64,000 bases of DNA from Spartinivicinus marinus (GCF_026309355.1 NZ_JAPJZK010000001.1:3244501-3308500), one strand, 5' to 3'; positions 1-9,820 are shown, counted from the stretch's first letter. Translations and numbers: made by a program. Notes: generated from the sequence alone by a model not told the origin.

Positions 1-385
1 AAAGCATAGAGTCTGCATTACAACTGGAACACACCATGAGAGAGGTTAATGGTAAAGTGAGGAGTTGCATTATTAATTCAGCATGGTCATTAGTTAATTA
101 TTTATAACTATAGTGTGCTTTATTCTCTTTGGGGGTAGAGCTAGCTTCATTTTTCAATATAAAGAAATCGTGATAAAGTAAAAGTTTGACTGAGCGCATT
201 GTTAACAAAATAACCAATAAATAAAATGGAATTTTTACAGTCGAAGCTTTTGTAGACAAAGTCTTTGTAAACCAAGCGTTGAAAAATCAAAACCTGTGAA
301 AGGCTTTGGTTTGTAAAATGCGAAAGGCTTTAGTTTGTAAAAATAGTGCCTTTAAAAGCAAGCCTGATGAGATGAGGAGAAGCTA
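1..385. other. Leading intergenic region with a short tandem repeat
   Basis: No convincing reading frame is visible in the first 385 bases. Just before the cytochrome gene, a 21-base unit (GAAAGGCTTT-R-GTTTGTAAAA) occurs twice at 298-318 and 322-342, with one mismatch and a period of 24 bases. An imperfect reverse-complement relative lies at about 263-277. The repeats could be regulator sites for the cytochrome gene, but no consensus is recognised. Confidence 0.4.
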
Positions 386-697
386 GTGAAACGAGTGGTT
401 CTATTAGTCTTAGTTAGTATGTTGTTACCTGGTGTATCTGTTGCTGCAGGAGACCCAGATAAAGGGAAAGCGAAAGCTGGAGTATGCGCTGCTTGCCACG
501 GAAAAAATGGAGTGGCGATGGTGCCTATTTATCCCAATTTAGCTGGACAAAATCAGGCTTATCTGGAAAGTTCACTTAAAGCCTACCGAGCGAAGCAGCG
601 TCAAGGAGGGCAAGCGGTTGTTATGCAGGCTCAAGCGGCTAGCTTGTCTGATGAAGATATTGCAAATTTATCGGCATACTACAGCAGTTTACAGTAA
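386..697 (+). CDS. Small class I c-type cytochrome (monohaem, periplasmic)
   Basis: This 103-residue protein starts with GTG behind a clear GAGGAG ribosome site. It has a Sec signal peptide (about residues 1-21, ending VSVAA-GD) and one haem-binding CAACH motif near residue 34. A methionine in VVMQAQ near residue 79 is the probable distal haem ligand, and the C-terminal helix [16 protein letters not shown] is typical of cytochrome c553/c4-type domains. It probably shuttles electrons in the periplasm. A convergent sigma-54 regulator/kinase locus and a two-haem relative (4768-5406) lie nearby, so it belongs to a respiratory neighbourhood. The exact partner cannot be read from sequence. Confidence 0.88.
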   Translation: MKRVVLLVLVSMLLPGVSVAAGDPDKGKAKAGVCAACHGKNGVAMVPIYPNLAGQNQAYLESSLKAYRAKQRQGGQAVVMQAQAASLSDEDIANLSAYYSSLQ

Positions 698-720
698 GGT
701 ATAGCTCACTTTAAAAGATT

Positions 721-770
721 CTAGCCTGAATATTTTTTCGTATACTCTTTGCGAATAATTTTTAGGCTAG
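721..770. terminator. Hairpin between convergent genes, possible bidirectional terminator
   Basis: CTAGCCT (721-727) and AGGCTAG (764-770) form the base of a hairpin whose inner arms contain runs of T and A. It sits between the cytochrome stop and the end of the opposing regulator gene, where a bidirectional terminator is expected. The loop is long, so confidence is moderate. Confidence 0.45.
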
Positions 771-788
771 GGGATACAATTTTTAAGC

Positions 789-2153
789 TTATAATTCACT
801 TTTTACTAAATTAAATTGAGCAATTAGTCGTTGTAAACGAGGTCGAGAAATTCCTAAAATTTCGCAAGCGTGCCCTTTATGCCAGTTAGTATAGTTTAGT
901 ACTTTAGCTACATGCTTTTTTTCCATTTCTTTTAAGCTATATATCGCTTGTTTGTTTTGTTCAGTTGAAGCAACCTTGTTGGTAGTCATATTTGGTTTAG
1001 CTGGTTGTTGGTAAATATTATCAGGTAAGTCAGCAAGAGTAATGATTTCTCCACAGCATAAAGCTGCTGCCTTGGTAAGCGTATTTTCAAGTTCGCGAAT
1101 ATTACCTGGCCAGTCATGTTGATAAAGTTTATCCATTACCCCTACAGCAACTTTATTTACTTGACGACCTAGCATTTTGCTTGCTTTGGATAGTAAAAAA
1201 CTAACTAATTCTGGTAAATCAGACTTACGCTGGCGAAGAGGAGGCAGGTTAATGTTAACAACCTGTAGCCGGTAGTAAAGATCTTTACGAAATTGATTTT
1301 TTTCTATAGCATACTCTAAGTCAACATTAGTTGCGCTGATAATACGTGTATTAATACTAATTGGGTCTTGAGAACCTAAAGGACTTACTTGCTGTTCTTG
1401 TAAAACACGTAACAGTTTTGCTTGAATAATAGGAGACAGTTCACCAATTTCATCAAGAAATAAGGTGCCATTATGGGCTAATTGAAATTTTCCGGTTTGA
1501 TCTGTAACTGCACCAGTAAATGCCCCTTTTTTATAACCAAACAGTTCGGCTTCTAATAAACTATCAACTAATGCAGCGCAGTTTATTGCTATAAAAGGTT
1601 TATTGTGTCGATCACTAGCATGATGAATAGCTTTTGCTACCATTTCTTTCCCTGTACCACTTTCTCCAGTAATCATAACTGTTGTACAAGTGTTAGCAAT
1701 TTTACCAATTGTTTTAAAAATCTCTCGCATAGATGAACTGGAACCAACAATTGTTTGCTGAATAGCGGTTGGAATGACTAAGTTTTTATCAATACAAGAG
1801 TTTTGATAATTAATAGCTTGCTGAATAGCTTTATCTAATTCAAATATATCTATAGGTTTATAAATGTATTCATCTGCCCCTCTTTGCATTGCAACAATAG
1901 TGCTTTTCATGTCATGAAAAGCGGTCATTATTATAATTCGACAGTTAACCCATTTCAGTTTGAAGTCAGGAATTGCTTCTAAACCACTGATGCCAGGCAT
2001 GCAAATATCAAGTAAAATAATATCAGGAATATTAGGTGTTGCTAGCGCTTCTTCTACATTACTGGCTAAGGTCGTTTGGTAATGTTGACTTAAGTGAAGT
2101 TCTAAAGTGCGGCGAATGGGTTGGTCATCATCAACAATAAGGAGGTGAGTCAT
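789..2153 (-). CDS. Sigma-54-dependent response regulator (NtrC/DctD family)
   Basis: 454 residues with the three-domain NtrC layout. The receiver domain (1-120) has acidic residues D8-D10, phosphoacceptor D49, T77 and K99. The AAA+ domain (about 135-370) has Walker A GESGTGKE, the sigma-54 contact loop GAFTGA at 210-215 and Walker B LFLDEIGE at 231-238. A Fis-type helix-turn-helix lies near the C-terminus (CEILGISRPRLQRLI). It should activate RpoN promoters when phosphorylated. It overlaps the upstream kinase gene by four bases (ATGA), so the two are one transcript and a cognate pair. Targets are not encoded here, but a sigma-54 promoter match is present upstream of the nearby bd oxidase operon. 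Confidence 0.93.
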   Translation of the reverse strand: MTHLLIVDDDQPIRRTLELHLSQHYQTTLASNVEEALATPNIPDIILLDICMPGISGLEAIPDFKLKWVNCRIIIMTAFHDMKSTIVAMQRGADEYIYKPIDIFELDKAIQQAINYQNSCIDKNLVIPTAIQQTIVGSSSSMREIFKTIGKIANTCTTVMITGESGTGKEMVAKAIHHASDRHNKPFIAINCAALVDSLLEAELFGYKKGAFTGAVTDQTGKFQLAHNGTLFLDEIGELSPIIQAKLLRVLQEQQVSPLGSQDPISINTRIISATNVDLEYAIEKNQFRKDLYYRLQVVNINLPPLRQRKSDLPELVSFLLSKASKMLGRQVNKVAVGVMDKLYQHDWPGNIRELENTLTKAAALCCGEIITLADLPDNIYQQPAKPNMTTNKVASTEQNKQAIYSLKEMEKKHVAKVLNYTNWHKGHACEILGISRPRLQRLIAQFNLVKSEL

Positions 2154-4738
2154 TGTTCCATGGCTATTGCTTCAGGTAATTCATAGTTACTCGATTGCTT
2201 ATTGACTCGAGTGTAATCGATTGGCAAGTAAAGTATTGCTCTAGTGCCAAGGGGCTGCATTGGTTCTAGTGTTATTGAGCCCTGATGTTGTAAAGTTAGT
2301 TGATTTACAATAGCTAGGCCAAGACCAGTGCCTTTATTTTTAGTTGTATAAAATGGTTGAAAAACTTTATTAAGGTCAGCTTTATTTATCGTTTCACCAT
2401 TATTTTCTATCACAATTTGTAAAAACTGATTAGAGTTATTAACTTGTTTTTTTGCTTTGATCGTGATATTTCGTTTAGTTATAGGCAGGATATAGGTTGC
2501 TTGGATAGCATTTACAAGTAAGTTTTGTAAAATACGGCGAAGCTTGGTTGTATCTGCAAAAATATGCGGCGAATTATTCTCTATATTTAATGTAATCACT
2601 ACATGGCTTTCTTTTATTAGTTTATGCTGGCAAGAAAGAGTGCTTTCAATAATTTGTTTTATTGAAGTCCATTCAGAGGTAAGTTTTTCAGGCCTACTGA
2701 ACGATAGTAAATCATCTAATGTTTTTTCCATATAGCTGATTTGCTCAAGAGCAATAGAAAACAACTCATTACTTTTGTTTTCTTGTTTGGCATAGTGGTG
2801 TTGGCTCATTTGCAGTGCCATTTTAATTGAACAAAGTGGGTTGCGTAAATCATGAGCTATAGTTGTTGATGCTTGACCAATGGCGGCTAATTTTTCACTG
2901 GTTTGTCTTTTTTGACTTTCTTGTTGTACTTGCTTGGCAAGTCTCTTTTCTTCATTAATATCTTGCAATAGAACTGCAATATATAGCACCTGATCTTGCT
3001 CTTTGATAGTTGAAATGGCCAGACGAACCCATTGATGTTGAGTAGAGTGAGTTTTATTTAATTTAACTTCTCCTGTCCAGTGTTGGTTTTCATGCAAGTC
3101 TTGAAAAATAATCTCTTTTAAATCTGGGTCAAGCTCTGAGTTAAGTAGCTGAGCAGGTTTATTAATAACATCTACTGCTAATTTCTCGGCCATTTTCATA
3201 TATGTATCATTAGCATAAACAACGATACCCTTCGGATCTGTTAATATGACACCAAATGGACTTTGATCGACGACATGACTTAATCTTAGTAGTTGATCTT
3301 CGTTGATTACTTGGGCAGTGATGTCTTCACCTACTAATGTTACTGAATGTGAATGATGAGTTAATGCTGGGCTGTATGTAATAGTCCAATTAACTATTTT
3401 TACTGATTCATCACTACACTTCAGTAAGGTAGTATAATGACGAAAACTTTGCTGTTGGAAAAAGGCTTGATTGATTTTATTTTGAAGTTGATGACGCAGC
3501 TTCTCTGGTATACAAACTTTCATAAAAGATTTGCTAACTAGCTGATCTTTGCTGAACCTAGTCAGAGATAAGAAGAAGTCATTACAAAATTCAATGTCTC
3601 CATTCTGGTTTATAGTGATTGCAGCCAGTTGTATTTTTTTCAATACTTGCCGGTAACTTTCTGCATATTGATGTAGGGTTTGAATTTGCCTGTTCTTTTG
3701 ATGAAAATAGGCGAAAAGAGAAGAAGCAAAGAAAACAAGTATACCAATAACTGTATATAGGGGAATTAAGTACCATAGTTGAGAGTAATTGATTTTTATC
3801 GTACTTGAAACTATCCACAAAGGTGGGATTTTGTGTCGCTGAAATAGTGGTGGGTTAATCTGACTGTATGTATATAAGAGATTTTCATTATAGTAATGGC
3901 CTGAATTTTTTTTAAGCATAGTTTGCCATAACTTTGGCTTTTCCTGATTGAAATAAGCTTTTGTTTGTATTAACTTTGATTGACTAGTCTTGTCTGTCGA
4001 TGGTGAAGTCAATGATACAGGGGAGATAGCAGAATAGCCTGAATTGTTTATTAAAAATATTTTGTTGTTCTGTGAGTAAGTAGCTTTACCATATAACTGA
4101 TTGATAAGGCTATGTGCATGATAGTTGATAGCAACAGCCCCCATAAACTGAGTGTTTTGGTAAATAGGCTTAACAATACGAATTGTCGCTTTTAAAGGGT
4201 ATTCCAGTTTACCTCCTTCCATATTCCAGTCTAATGGTGAAATATAAGCAGAGTTTTTGCTTATATATTTTACTGCTTTAAAGTAGTATCTATTACTTTT
4301 ATCTTGTAGTTTTTTTTCTTCAACAACTATAGGTGAGCCTTGTTTGTTATTTATCCTGATAAGCTCCATACCATCACTGCTTATAAAGCGAACCTGATCG
4401 TAGAATTGCCTGGTTTTGATTAGCTTGCTAACAAAACTAATAATACGATTTTTAATTGAAGTGCCTGAACTAGAGTTTATTTTTTTAAGTTTGTGGTCAC
4501 TTATATAGGATGTGATTAACTCAATATCATTGATCATTAAGCTGATTCTTTCTTTTATCAAGTACTTAGTATGCAAAATTTTATTGTGTTCATTAGCTTC
4601 AAGTGAGATTCTATTTTGATAGATTAAAAAATAGCAGTGAATGGTAGCTATTATTAATATGGCTATGAAACCTGGAATAAAATATATAAAGAGCAACTTT
4701 ATATAGTTGAACTGGTACTGTGAATGTTGAATTGCCAT
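2150..4738 (-). CDS. Membrane PAS-domain sensor histidine kinase with extracytoplasmic Cache-type sensor
   Basis: 862 residues. One N-terminal membrane helix (about 15-35) and a second at about 320-345 bracket a roughly 280-residue periplasmic Cache-like sensor. Two PAS segments follow, then the HisKA H-box (TIAHDLRNPLCSIKMAL) and a HATPase domain with NLLVNAIQAT and GTGLGLAIVNQL. It phosphorylates the downstream sigma-54 regulator, to which it is translationally coupled. Its periplasmic part closely resembles the separate 5455-6495 protein (shared YDQ-R, LQDKSNRYYF and LPLKATIRI segments), which suggests duplication of the sensor module. The ligand is unknown; Cache domains generally bind small molecules such as organic acids or amino acids. 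Confidence 0.92.
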   Translation of the reverse strand: MAIQHSQYQFNYIKLLFIYFIPGFIAILIIATIHCYFLIYQNRISLEANEHNKILHTKYLIKERISLMINDIELITSYISDHKLKKINSSSGTSIKNRIISFVSKLIKTRQFYDQVRFISSDGMELIRINNKQGSPIVVEEKKLQDKSNRYYFKAVKYISKNSAYISPLDWNMEGGKLEYPLKATIRIVKPIYQNTQFMGAVAINYHAHSLINQLYGKATYSQNNKIFLINNSGYSAISPVSLTSPSTDKTSQSKLIQTKAYFNQEKPKLWQTMLKKNSGHYYNENLLYTYSQINPPLFQRHKIPPLWIVSSTIKINYSQLWYLIPLYTVIGILVFFASSLFAYFHQKNRQIQTLHQYAESYRQVLKKIQLAAITINQNGDIEFCNDFFLSLTRFSKDQLVSKSFMKVCIPEKLRHQLQNKINQAFFQQQSFRHYTTLLKCSDESVKIVNWTITYSPALTHHSHSVTLVGEDITAQVINEDQLLRLSHVVDQSPFGVILTDPKGIVVYANDTYMKMAEKLAVDVINKPAQLLNSELDPDLKEIIFQDLHENQHWTGEVKLNKTHSTQHQWVRLAISTIKEQDQVLYIAVLLQDINEEKRLAKQVQQESQKRQTSEKLAAIGQASTTIAHDLRNPLCSIKMALQMSQHHYAKQENKSNELFSIALEQISYMEKTLDDLLSFSRPEKLTSEWTSIKQIIESTLSCQHKLIKESHVVITLNIENNSPHIFADTTKLRRILQNLLVNAIQATYILPITKRNITIKAKKQVNNSNQFLQIVIENNGETINKADLNKVFQPFYTTKNKGTGLGLAIVNQLTLQHQGSITLEPMQPLGTRAILYLPIDYTRVNKQSSNYELPEAIAMEQ

Positions 4739-4767
4739 TTATATATCCTGCAATAGTATACTTGTAA

Positions 4768-5406
4768 CTAACTGTCTTCATCAGATATACGTGATATATA
4801 AGCAGCGATAGACTGTATGTCATTTTGTGATAATTTAGCTGCAATTTCGAACATAGGAGAGTCAGGTCTATAGTTTTTATTATTTTTGAACTCTAATAAT
4901 GTATCTTTAATATATTTTTCATTTTGTTTGGCTAGTGAGGGTATGTTTTTGTTACCTTTAGCTTTTTTGCCATGACAAATAAAGCAGGCGGTGTTAAATA
5001 TTTGTTCCCCTCGGTTGCTTAGTGGTGATTCTTTTTTATGTTTGGTCCTTATATTGGATTTTGAGTAATAGATAGCAATATCAACTTTATCTTCTAATGA
5101 AAGATCAGCTGATATTTTATTCATTGTTAGACTTTTTCGTTTTTCTAAAGAGTAGTTTATAAGCTGGGCAATAGTATATTCAGGGTTTTGTGAAGCAAGA
5201 TTGGGTATATATTCCTTTTGACTATTACCATCAATTCCATGGCAATAAGTGCATATAAATACTTTATCTTTGGCAGAACTTAACGACTTATCTAAAGCAA
5301 TAGGATCAGAAAGCTTACTTTTTAATAAGTCGTTAAACTGGTCGTTATTAGCACTTGTTGATTGGATATATAATAAAGCTATTACAATAAAAGGTAATTT
5401 TATCAT
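4768..5406 (-). CDS. Two-haem c-type cytochrome (cytochrome c4-like)
   Basis: About 212 residues from the ATG at 5406, which gives a proper signal peptide (MIKLPFIVIALLYIQSTSA). The frame stays open to an ATG at 5427. Two haem motifs, CTYCH and CFICH, fall in two similar halves, as in the cytochrome c4/c553 tandem fold. Each half carries a probable methionine axial ligand (TMNKIS, SPMFEIA). It is a periplasmic electron carrier, probably donating to terminal oxidases. It lies 30 bases upstream of the kinase gene and in the same orientation, so it may be co-transcribed with the sensor pair. That would link the sensory system to electron transport. Confidence 0.85.
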   Translation of the reverse strand: MIKLPFIVIALLYIQSTSANNDQFNDLLKSKLSDPIALDKSLSSAKDKVFICTYCHGIDGNSQKEYIPNLASQNPEYTIAQLINYSLEKRKSLTMNKISADLSLEDKVDIAIYYSKSNIRTKHKKESPLSNRGEQIFNTACFICHGKKAKGNKNIPSLAKQNEKYIKDTLLEFKNNKNYRPDSPMFEIAAKLSQNDIQSIAAYISRISDEDS

Positions 5407-5454
5407 AAAACCCGCCTTTTCATCCATTGAAAGGTTTAATCCATTTTATAGTTT

Positions 5455-6495
5455 TTAGGCAGTAACAGCACTTTGATCAGACAGACTACTAACTTCTCTC
5501 CTTGTGATATTAAGTATTAGGGCAACCAGTACAGCAAAGGCAAAGGATAGTACTAGTGCTGAAAAATATACCAAAGTTGTTGAGTTAGATGACTCTACAA
5601 TAGGTGCAACCTTTGCTTTCTTTACTAACCAAATGGTGGAATAAGATTTACTATTTATATTACCAAATGAAATTTTTTCATATTGATAATTATGGTCAGC
5701 ACTCTTAAAAGTTCCTTTTTTATTCTCTTGCATAACACGCCATAGATCAGGGTATTTCTGATTGAATAGATGATCAGAGTCTAATAAATTGGCAGCATTT
5801 GGGTTAAAAGCGGTGATTCCATCTTGACTGATAACCAGGTATTCTTCTCCTGCTACAGTGTTGGTTAAACTACTAACCAGACCAGCGGCTAAATAGTTTA
5901 TAAGTAGTACACCTTGACTACTGGAAGCAATATCAAGCTTTATTGGAATGCCGATACGTATTGTTGCTTTTAAGGGTAGTTCTACAGAGTCTGCTTCTAT
6001 ATTCCAGTCTAGTTTTGATATGTAAAACTTATCGGGAGAGCTTGAGTAGATATCTGTAAAGTAATAACGGTTGGACTTATCTTGTAGTTTATCTTCAGCT
6101 ACTTTGATAGCACCATCACCACTTTTATTTAGGCGCAATATTTCTTTACCTTTAGAATTTAATAGCCTGATTTGGTCATAGTACTTTCTGGTTTCAATCA
6201 TTGACTCAAATAGCTCGATAACCGAGCTATCTTTTTCAACATGAGGATTATTGGTAGTACTTTGAATTAAATTTGAAATAATACGTATATCTTGCTTTAT
6301 GTTATTTATACGATCTGAAAGTGCAACTTTAACGTAAGAAAAATCACTGGACGCTTCGTTTTTTTTGATATCTTTCTTGCTGAGTAAGCTGTTGTTTATT
6401 GTAATAATGATGGCTGCGACTATAAGGTGTGAACAAAATATTATTGCTAATAATTTTGTGAAGTTTGGCTTCTGTGTATGGTTTTTTTTCTTCAT
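5455..6495 (-). CDS. Stand-alone membrane Cache-type sensor protein without output domain
   Basis: 346 residues from the ATG at 6495, chosen because GGAG lies eight bases upstream; an in-frame ATG at 6531 is also open. A membrane helix near the N-terminus and another near the C-terminus bracket a periplasmic domain of about 260 residues. That domain is clearly related to the sensor of the kinase at 2150-4738: YDQIRLLNSKGKEILRLN, LQDKSNRYYF, LDWNIEA and LPLKATIRI have close counterparts there. Only about 20 cytoplasmic residues follow the second helix, so no kinase, HAMP-effector or cyclase domain exists. It may be a co-sensor for the neighbouring kinase. Function is otherwise unknown. Confidence 0.8.
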   Translation of the reverse strand: MKKKNHTQKPNFTKLLAIIFCSHLIVAAIIITINNSLLSKKDIKKNEASSDFSYVKVALSDRINNIKQDIRIISNLIQSTTNNPHVEKDSSVIELFESMIETRKYYDQIRLLNSKGKEILRLNKSGDGAIKVAEDKLQDKSNRYYFTDIYSSSPDKFYISKLDWNIEADSVELPLKATIRIGIPIKLDIASSSQGVLLINYLAAGLVSSLTNTVAGEEYLVISQDGITAFNPNAANLLDSDHLFNQKYPDLWRVMQENKKGTFKSADHNYQYEKISFGNINSKSYSTIWLVKKAKVAPIVESSNSTTLVYFSALVLSFAFAVLVALILNITRREVSSLSDQSAVTA

Positions 6496-6792
6496 CTTTG
6501 CGCTCCATGCAAACTCGAGTTGTGTATCCATTCAACTCTTGTAAAGCTATCACCGTGCTTTTTTTGGGGAGTGTTTAGTATAATTTTAGCTTAAATTTCG
6601 TTGTGGTGTGCCAGTAATCAACAGGCAAGAGTAATCAATGGTTATATCTAGTATGAAGTATTGGTTTAAAGCTGTATACAACATAAATAGAACATAATGT
6701 TTGCTAAATAATTGTAACTGTAGATAGTTGTTTTAACTCTTTTTTGTTGATTGTCATTGACTTATTGAAGGTGCCCTTTAGTTTTTTGGTTT

Positions 6793-7311
6793 TCACGTAA
6801 TGTGTAAGTCTCCATTGTAACCTATCAATAAACCAATGATAGGTAGATTAATAGAAACATGGAATCTATACAGCCCATTATATTCCATTTCAAACGCAGT
6901 AAGTTTTGGCTGAAATGGTTTGGGAATGGTAATGCCAAAGATAGACGATTGCTCCACGTTATAAATAAGTTTATTGTTTATTATGCTTAGCTTAAGTAAA
7001 AGGTTTATGGGTCCTAGACTCTCAGTTAAATAATCACCTTGCAATCTAAAAGTGCTTTCCATAACATGATTTTCAAAATGCCTTTGCCATTTCATAACGT
7101 CTTCATTATGGCTGCCATAAACATCTAAATTACAGTTTGAGTTGGCTGGAGGCATTTTAATTATATTAGCAATAAGGTTGGCTAGTAAATTGCCTCGTTT
7201 GACAACAACTGAGCCATGTAAGTGGATGTCTCCACTATGGGCTTGTTGTAATAGTGGCGGGAGATTTTTAAAAGATTCTCCAAGATGTTTATGTAAGATA
7301 TTTTTATGCAT
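6793..7311 (-). CDS. DUF4166 domain protein
   Basis: 172 residues, no signal peptide or membrane helix. The N-terminal pattern (LGESFKNLPPLLQQAH, then a G-V-V-RG-N segment and a later proline-rich stretch) matches what I recall of the DUF4166 family. That family often occurs as the C-terminal part of saccharopine dehydrogenase-like or SDR proteins, or on its own. No catalytic residues are known to me. It stands alone on the minus strand between the Cache protein and the cytochrome bd genes with about 100 bases on the cydB side. Confidence 0.7.
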   Translation of the reverse strand: MHKNILHKHLGESFKNLPPLLQQAHSGDIHLHGSVVVKRGNLLANLIANIIKMPPANSNCNLDVYGSHNEDVMKWQRHFENHVMESTFRLQGDYLTESLGPINLLLKLSIINNKLIYNVEQSSIFGITIPKPFQPKLTAFEMEYNGLYRFHVSINLPIIGLLIGYNGDLHIT

Positions 7312-7417
7312 AATATGACAACTTTAAGAGTTATAGCTATTAGTCTAAAGACTAGTAGCTATAATTAATATGAAGAGCTTTTAAAGCAAGTAGTAAGCGA
7401 GAGAGAAGACCATATAT

Positions 7418-8407
7418 TTAGTAAGCATTAATACTGCTGTCTGGTTTTCCTGAAAAAACCTTATAGCTATATACTGTATAGGCAAGTACAACTGGAAGTA
7501 AAATTGCCACGCCAACTAAAGCAAACTGTAAACTATTCTCATTTCCCATCGCTTGCCAGATTGTTAATTGTCCAGGAATAATATAAGGAAATACCAAGTT
7601 TAATAACCCTAAATATAATACGAGTAGGTAACTGCAAAATAATAGGAATACCTTTTTAGATGAAGTATGAATACTGATATTACTGTTCATTGTAAGGAAG
7701 CAAAAGAGTCCAACTACTAAGATAGCCATCCATTTATAGCTTATAAAAGAAAGTATGAAAGCAGTTTCTGCCCATGAGAAATTGCCAAAAAAACTATAGA
7801 CGACTATTAGGCTAAGTAGGCTGAATAGGCCAATCATTTTATTAGCAATGCGATTACACTTTTTCTCTAGCATAGGCTCAGTATTAATTTGCAACCATAA
7901 ACTGCCAAGTGTGCAATACGCAATAGTAATTAAAGCTCCCATCGCTAGTGAAAAAGGATGTAACCATAAGGGTGTTAGCTGTTCACTGTTTGTTTGTAAC
8001 CCCAGTAATACTGAGCCTAAGATTGTACCTTGACTAAATGCAGCTATAGTGGAACCGGCAAAAAAACTGAAATCCCACCAGACTTTACTACTGTCAGCTT
8101 TAAAACGATATTCAAATACGACACCACGAAAAATTAAAGCAAACAGCATAAGAAATACTGGTATATATAACGTACCTAGCACTTGGCTATATACTTTTGG
8201 AAACGCAACTAGCAAGCAAACTCCAGCAAATACCATCCAGGTTTCATTACCATCCCAAACGTGTTTAATGGAATGCAATGCTGTCATTCTTTCTTGCTTA
8301 TTTAACCAAGGGTAAAGAATACCTATGCCAAGGTCAAATCCATCTAGAATAGCGTAAACAAATATCCCAAATACGATAACTAATAACCACACCACTGCTA
8401 AGTCCAT
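7418..8407 (-). CDS. cydB: Cytochrome bd-type quinol oxidase subunit II (cyanide-insensitive type)
   Basis: 329 residues with eight or nine predicted membrane helices. It carries the subunit II signature WDGNETW near residue 50 and the N-terminal DGFDLGIG segment. Length fits the short CioB/CydB subfamily. With subunit I it oxidises quinol and reduces oxygen to water in the inner membrane. The gene follows cydA after 31 bases, with an AAAGGTAA ribosome site, and is the last gene of the operon. Its expression should follow that of cydA and the small upstream gene. Confidence 0.93.
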   Translation of the reverse strand: MDLAVVWLLVIVFGIFVYAILDGFDLGIGILYPWLNKQERMTALHSIKHVWDGNETWMVFAGVCLLVAFPKVYSQVLGTLYIPVFLMLFALIFRGVVFEYRFKADSSKVWWDFSFFAGSTIAAFSQGTILGSVLLGLQTNSEQLTPLWLHPFSLAMGALITIAYCTLGSLWLQINTEPMLEKKCNRIANKMIGLFSLLSLIVVYSFFGNFSWAETAFILSFISYKWMAILVVGLFCFLTMNSNISIHTSSKKVFLLFCSYLLVLYLGLLNLVFPYIIPGQLTIWQAMGNENSLQFALVGVAILLPVVLAYTVYSYKVFSGKPDSSINAY

Positions 8408-8438
8408 AAAAATTACCTTTGGCTTGTTATGTGTATGC

Positions 8439-9809
8439 TCATGCAGGTTTAACTTGCTTTGTATTACTGTCTACTGGGTCTGTTGAGTTTTCTGCACTAA
8501 TAACTTCAGGCCCTTGGCGAATTAATTTTTTGAAAAAATAAAGGTAGACACCAAATAGCAAGGTATAAACAACCACAAAGCCAATTAAACTGATGAGAAT
8601 TCTTTCGGCGGGCAAAGGGGTTACTAAGTCACTGGTACGGAATAAACCTTGAATCAACCAGGGCTGTCGGCCCACTTCAACAACATACCAGCCCGATAAA
8701 GTTGCGATAAAGCCTAATGGTGCTGACCACTTTAAAGCCTTTAAATAATAAGTGTTAGTGAATAAAGAGCCTTTCTTAGCAAGCCATAGACCTAAGTAAG
8801 CCATGATAAGTAAAAATACTCCAATCCCTAGCATTAAGCGAAAGCTATAAAAAACGACAGCAACGGGTGGGCGTTCATTTTCTGGTACGGCATTTAAACC
8901 TTGTACTGTGCCATTAATGTCGTGAGTTAAAATTAGACTTGCCAGTTTGGGAATAATAATTTCAAAGTCGTTTTTAGTTTGTGCTTGATCTGGAATAGCA
9001 AATAGCCGTAGACCGGCTCCTTGTTCAGTTTCCCATATACCCTCCATTGCAGCCACTTTCACTGGTTGGTGCTCCAAGGTATTAAGGCCATGAAGGTCTC
9101 CTACCATTGCTTGAACTGGAGTCAGCACAACCAGTCCTGCAACTGCAATTCCTAGGCTCTTTTTAGCAAATGGCTGGTGGCGTTTTTTAAGCAAGTAATA
9201 ACTGGAAACACTGGCTATCACCACTAAGGTAGTAATAAAGCTGGCAATTAACATATGAGCAAAACGATAAGGAAAAGATGGGTTAAATATCACTTTTAGC
9301 CAGCTGGTGACTAAAATATGATCATTTTCGATAATGACGCCAGCAGGTGTATGCATCCATGAGTTAGCAGCCAAAATCCAAAATGCAGATAAAATGGTAC
9401 CAACCGCTACGATCACTGATGCACCAAAATGAATTTTTTCGCTTACTCGATTCCAACCAAATAGCATAATACCTAAAAAGCCTGCTTCTAAGAAAAAGGC
9501 TGTGAGTACTTCATAATTGAGCAAAGGACCTATAACAGGAGAAGCGATTTCAGAAAATTTATTAAAGTTGGTGCCAAACTGGTAAGAAAGCACCAAGCCT
9601 GATACGACCCCCATACCAAAAGTAATCGCAAATGGTTTAATCCAAAATTTTGCTTGTTGTAGATAAATGGGTTGTCGAAGTTTTAGCCATAGCCCCTCCA
9701 TAATGGCAATATAACAAGCTAACCCAATAGAAAGTGTGGGAAAAATAATATGGAAACTAATAGTTAATGCAAATTGAATACGTGAGAGTAAGGCGGGGTC
9801 AAGTTCCAT
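8439..9809 (-). CDS. cydA: Cytochrome bd-type quinol oxidase subunit I (short Q-loop, CioA-like)
   Basis: 456 residues, clearly shorter than the roughly 520 of E. coli CydA. The missing length is in the Q-loop, as in the cyanide-insensitive (Cio) subfamily. The haem-ligating histidine near the N-terminus (FALTISFH, H20), the GRQPW motif near residue 385 and a typical helical pattern are all present. The protein binds haems b558, b595 and d and oxidises quinol. AGGGGA upstream of the start overlaps the end of the small upstream gene, indicating translational coupling. A bd oxidase gives respiration at low oxygen or under cyanide, sulfide or oxidative stress. Confidence 0.94.
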   Translation of the reverse strand: MELDPALLSRIQFALTISFHIIFPTLSIGLACYIAIMEGLWLKLRQPIYLQQAKFWIKPFAITFGMGVVSGLVLSYQFGTNFNKFSEIASPVIGPLLNYEVLTAFFLEAGFLGIMLFGWNRVSEKIHFGASVIVAVGTILSAFWILAANSWMHTPAGVIIENDHILVTSWLKVIFNPSFPYRFAHMLIASFITTLVVIASVSSYYLLKKRHQPFAKKSLGIAVAGLVVLTPVQAMVGDLHGLNTLEHQPVKVAAMEGIWETEQGAGLRLFAIPDQAQTKNDFEIIIPKLASLILTHDINGTVQGLNAVPENERPPVAVVFYSFRLMLGIGVFLLIMAYLGLWLAKKGSLFTNTYYLKALKWSAPLGFIATLSGWYVVEVGRQPWLIQGLFRTSDLVTPLPAERILISLIGFVVVYTLLFGVYLYFFKKLIRQGPEVISAENSTDPVDSNTKQVKPA

Positions 9810-9820
9810 AATACTGTCCC

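Noticed and set aside
6595-6640. Sigma-54 promoter upstream of the Cache protein
   Set aside because: A CTGGCAC -24 element is present on the minus strand, but the -12 GC is absent at the required spacing.
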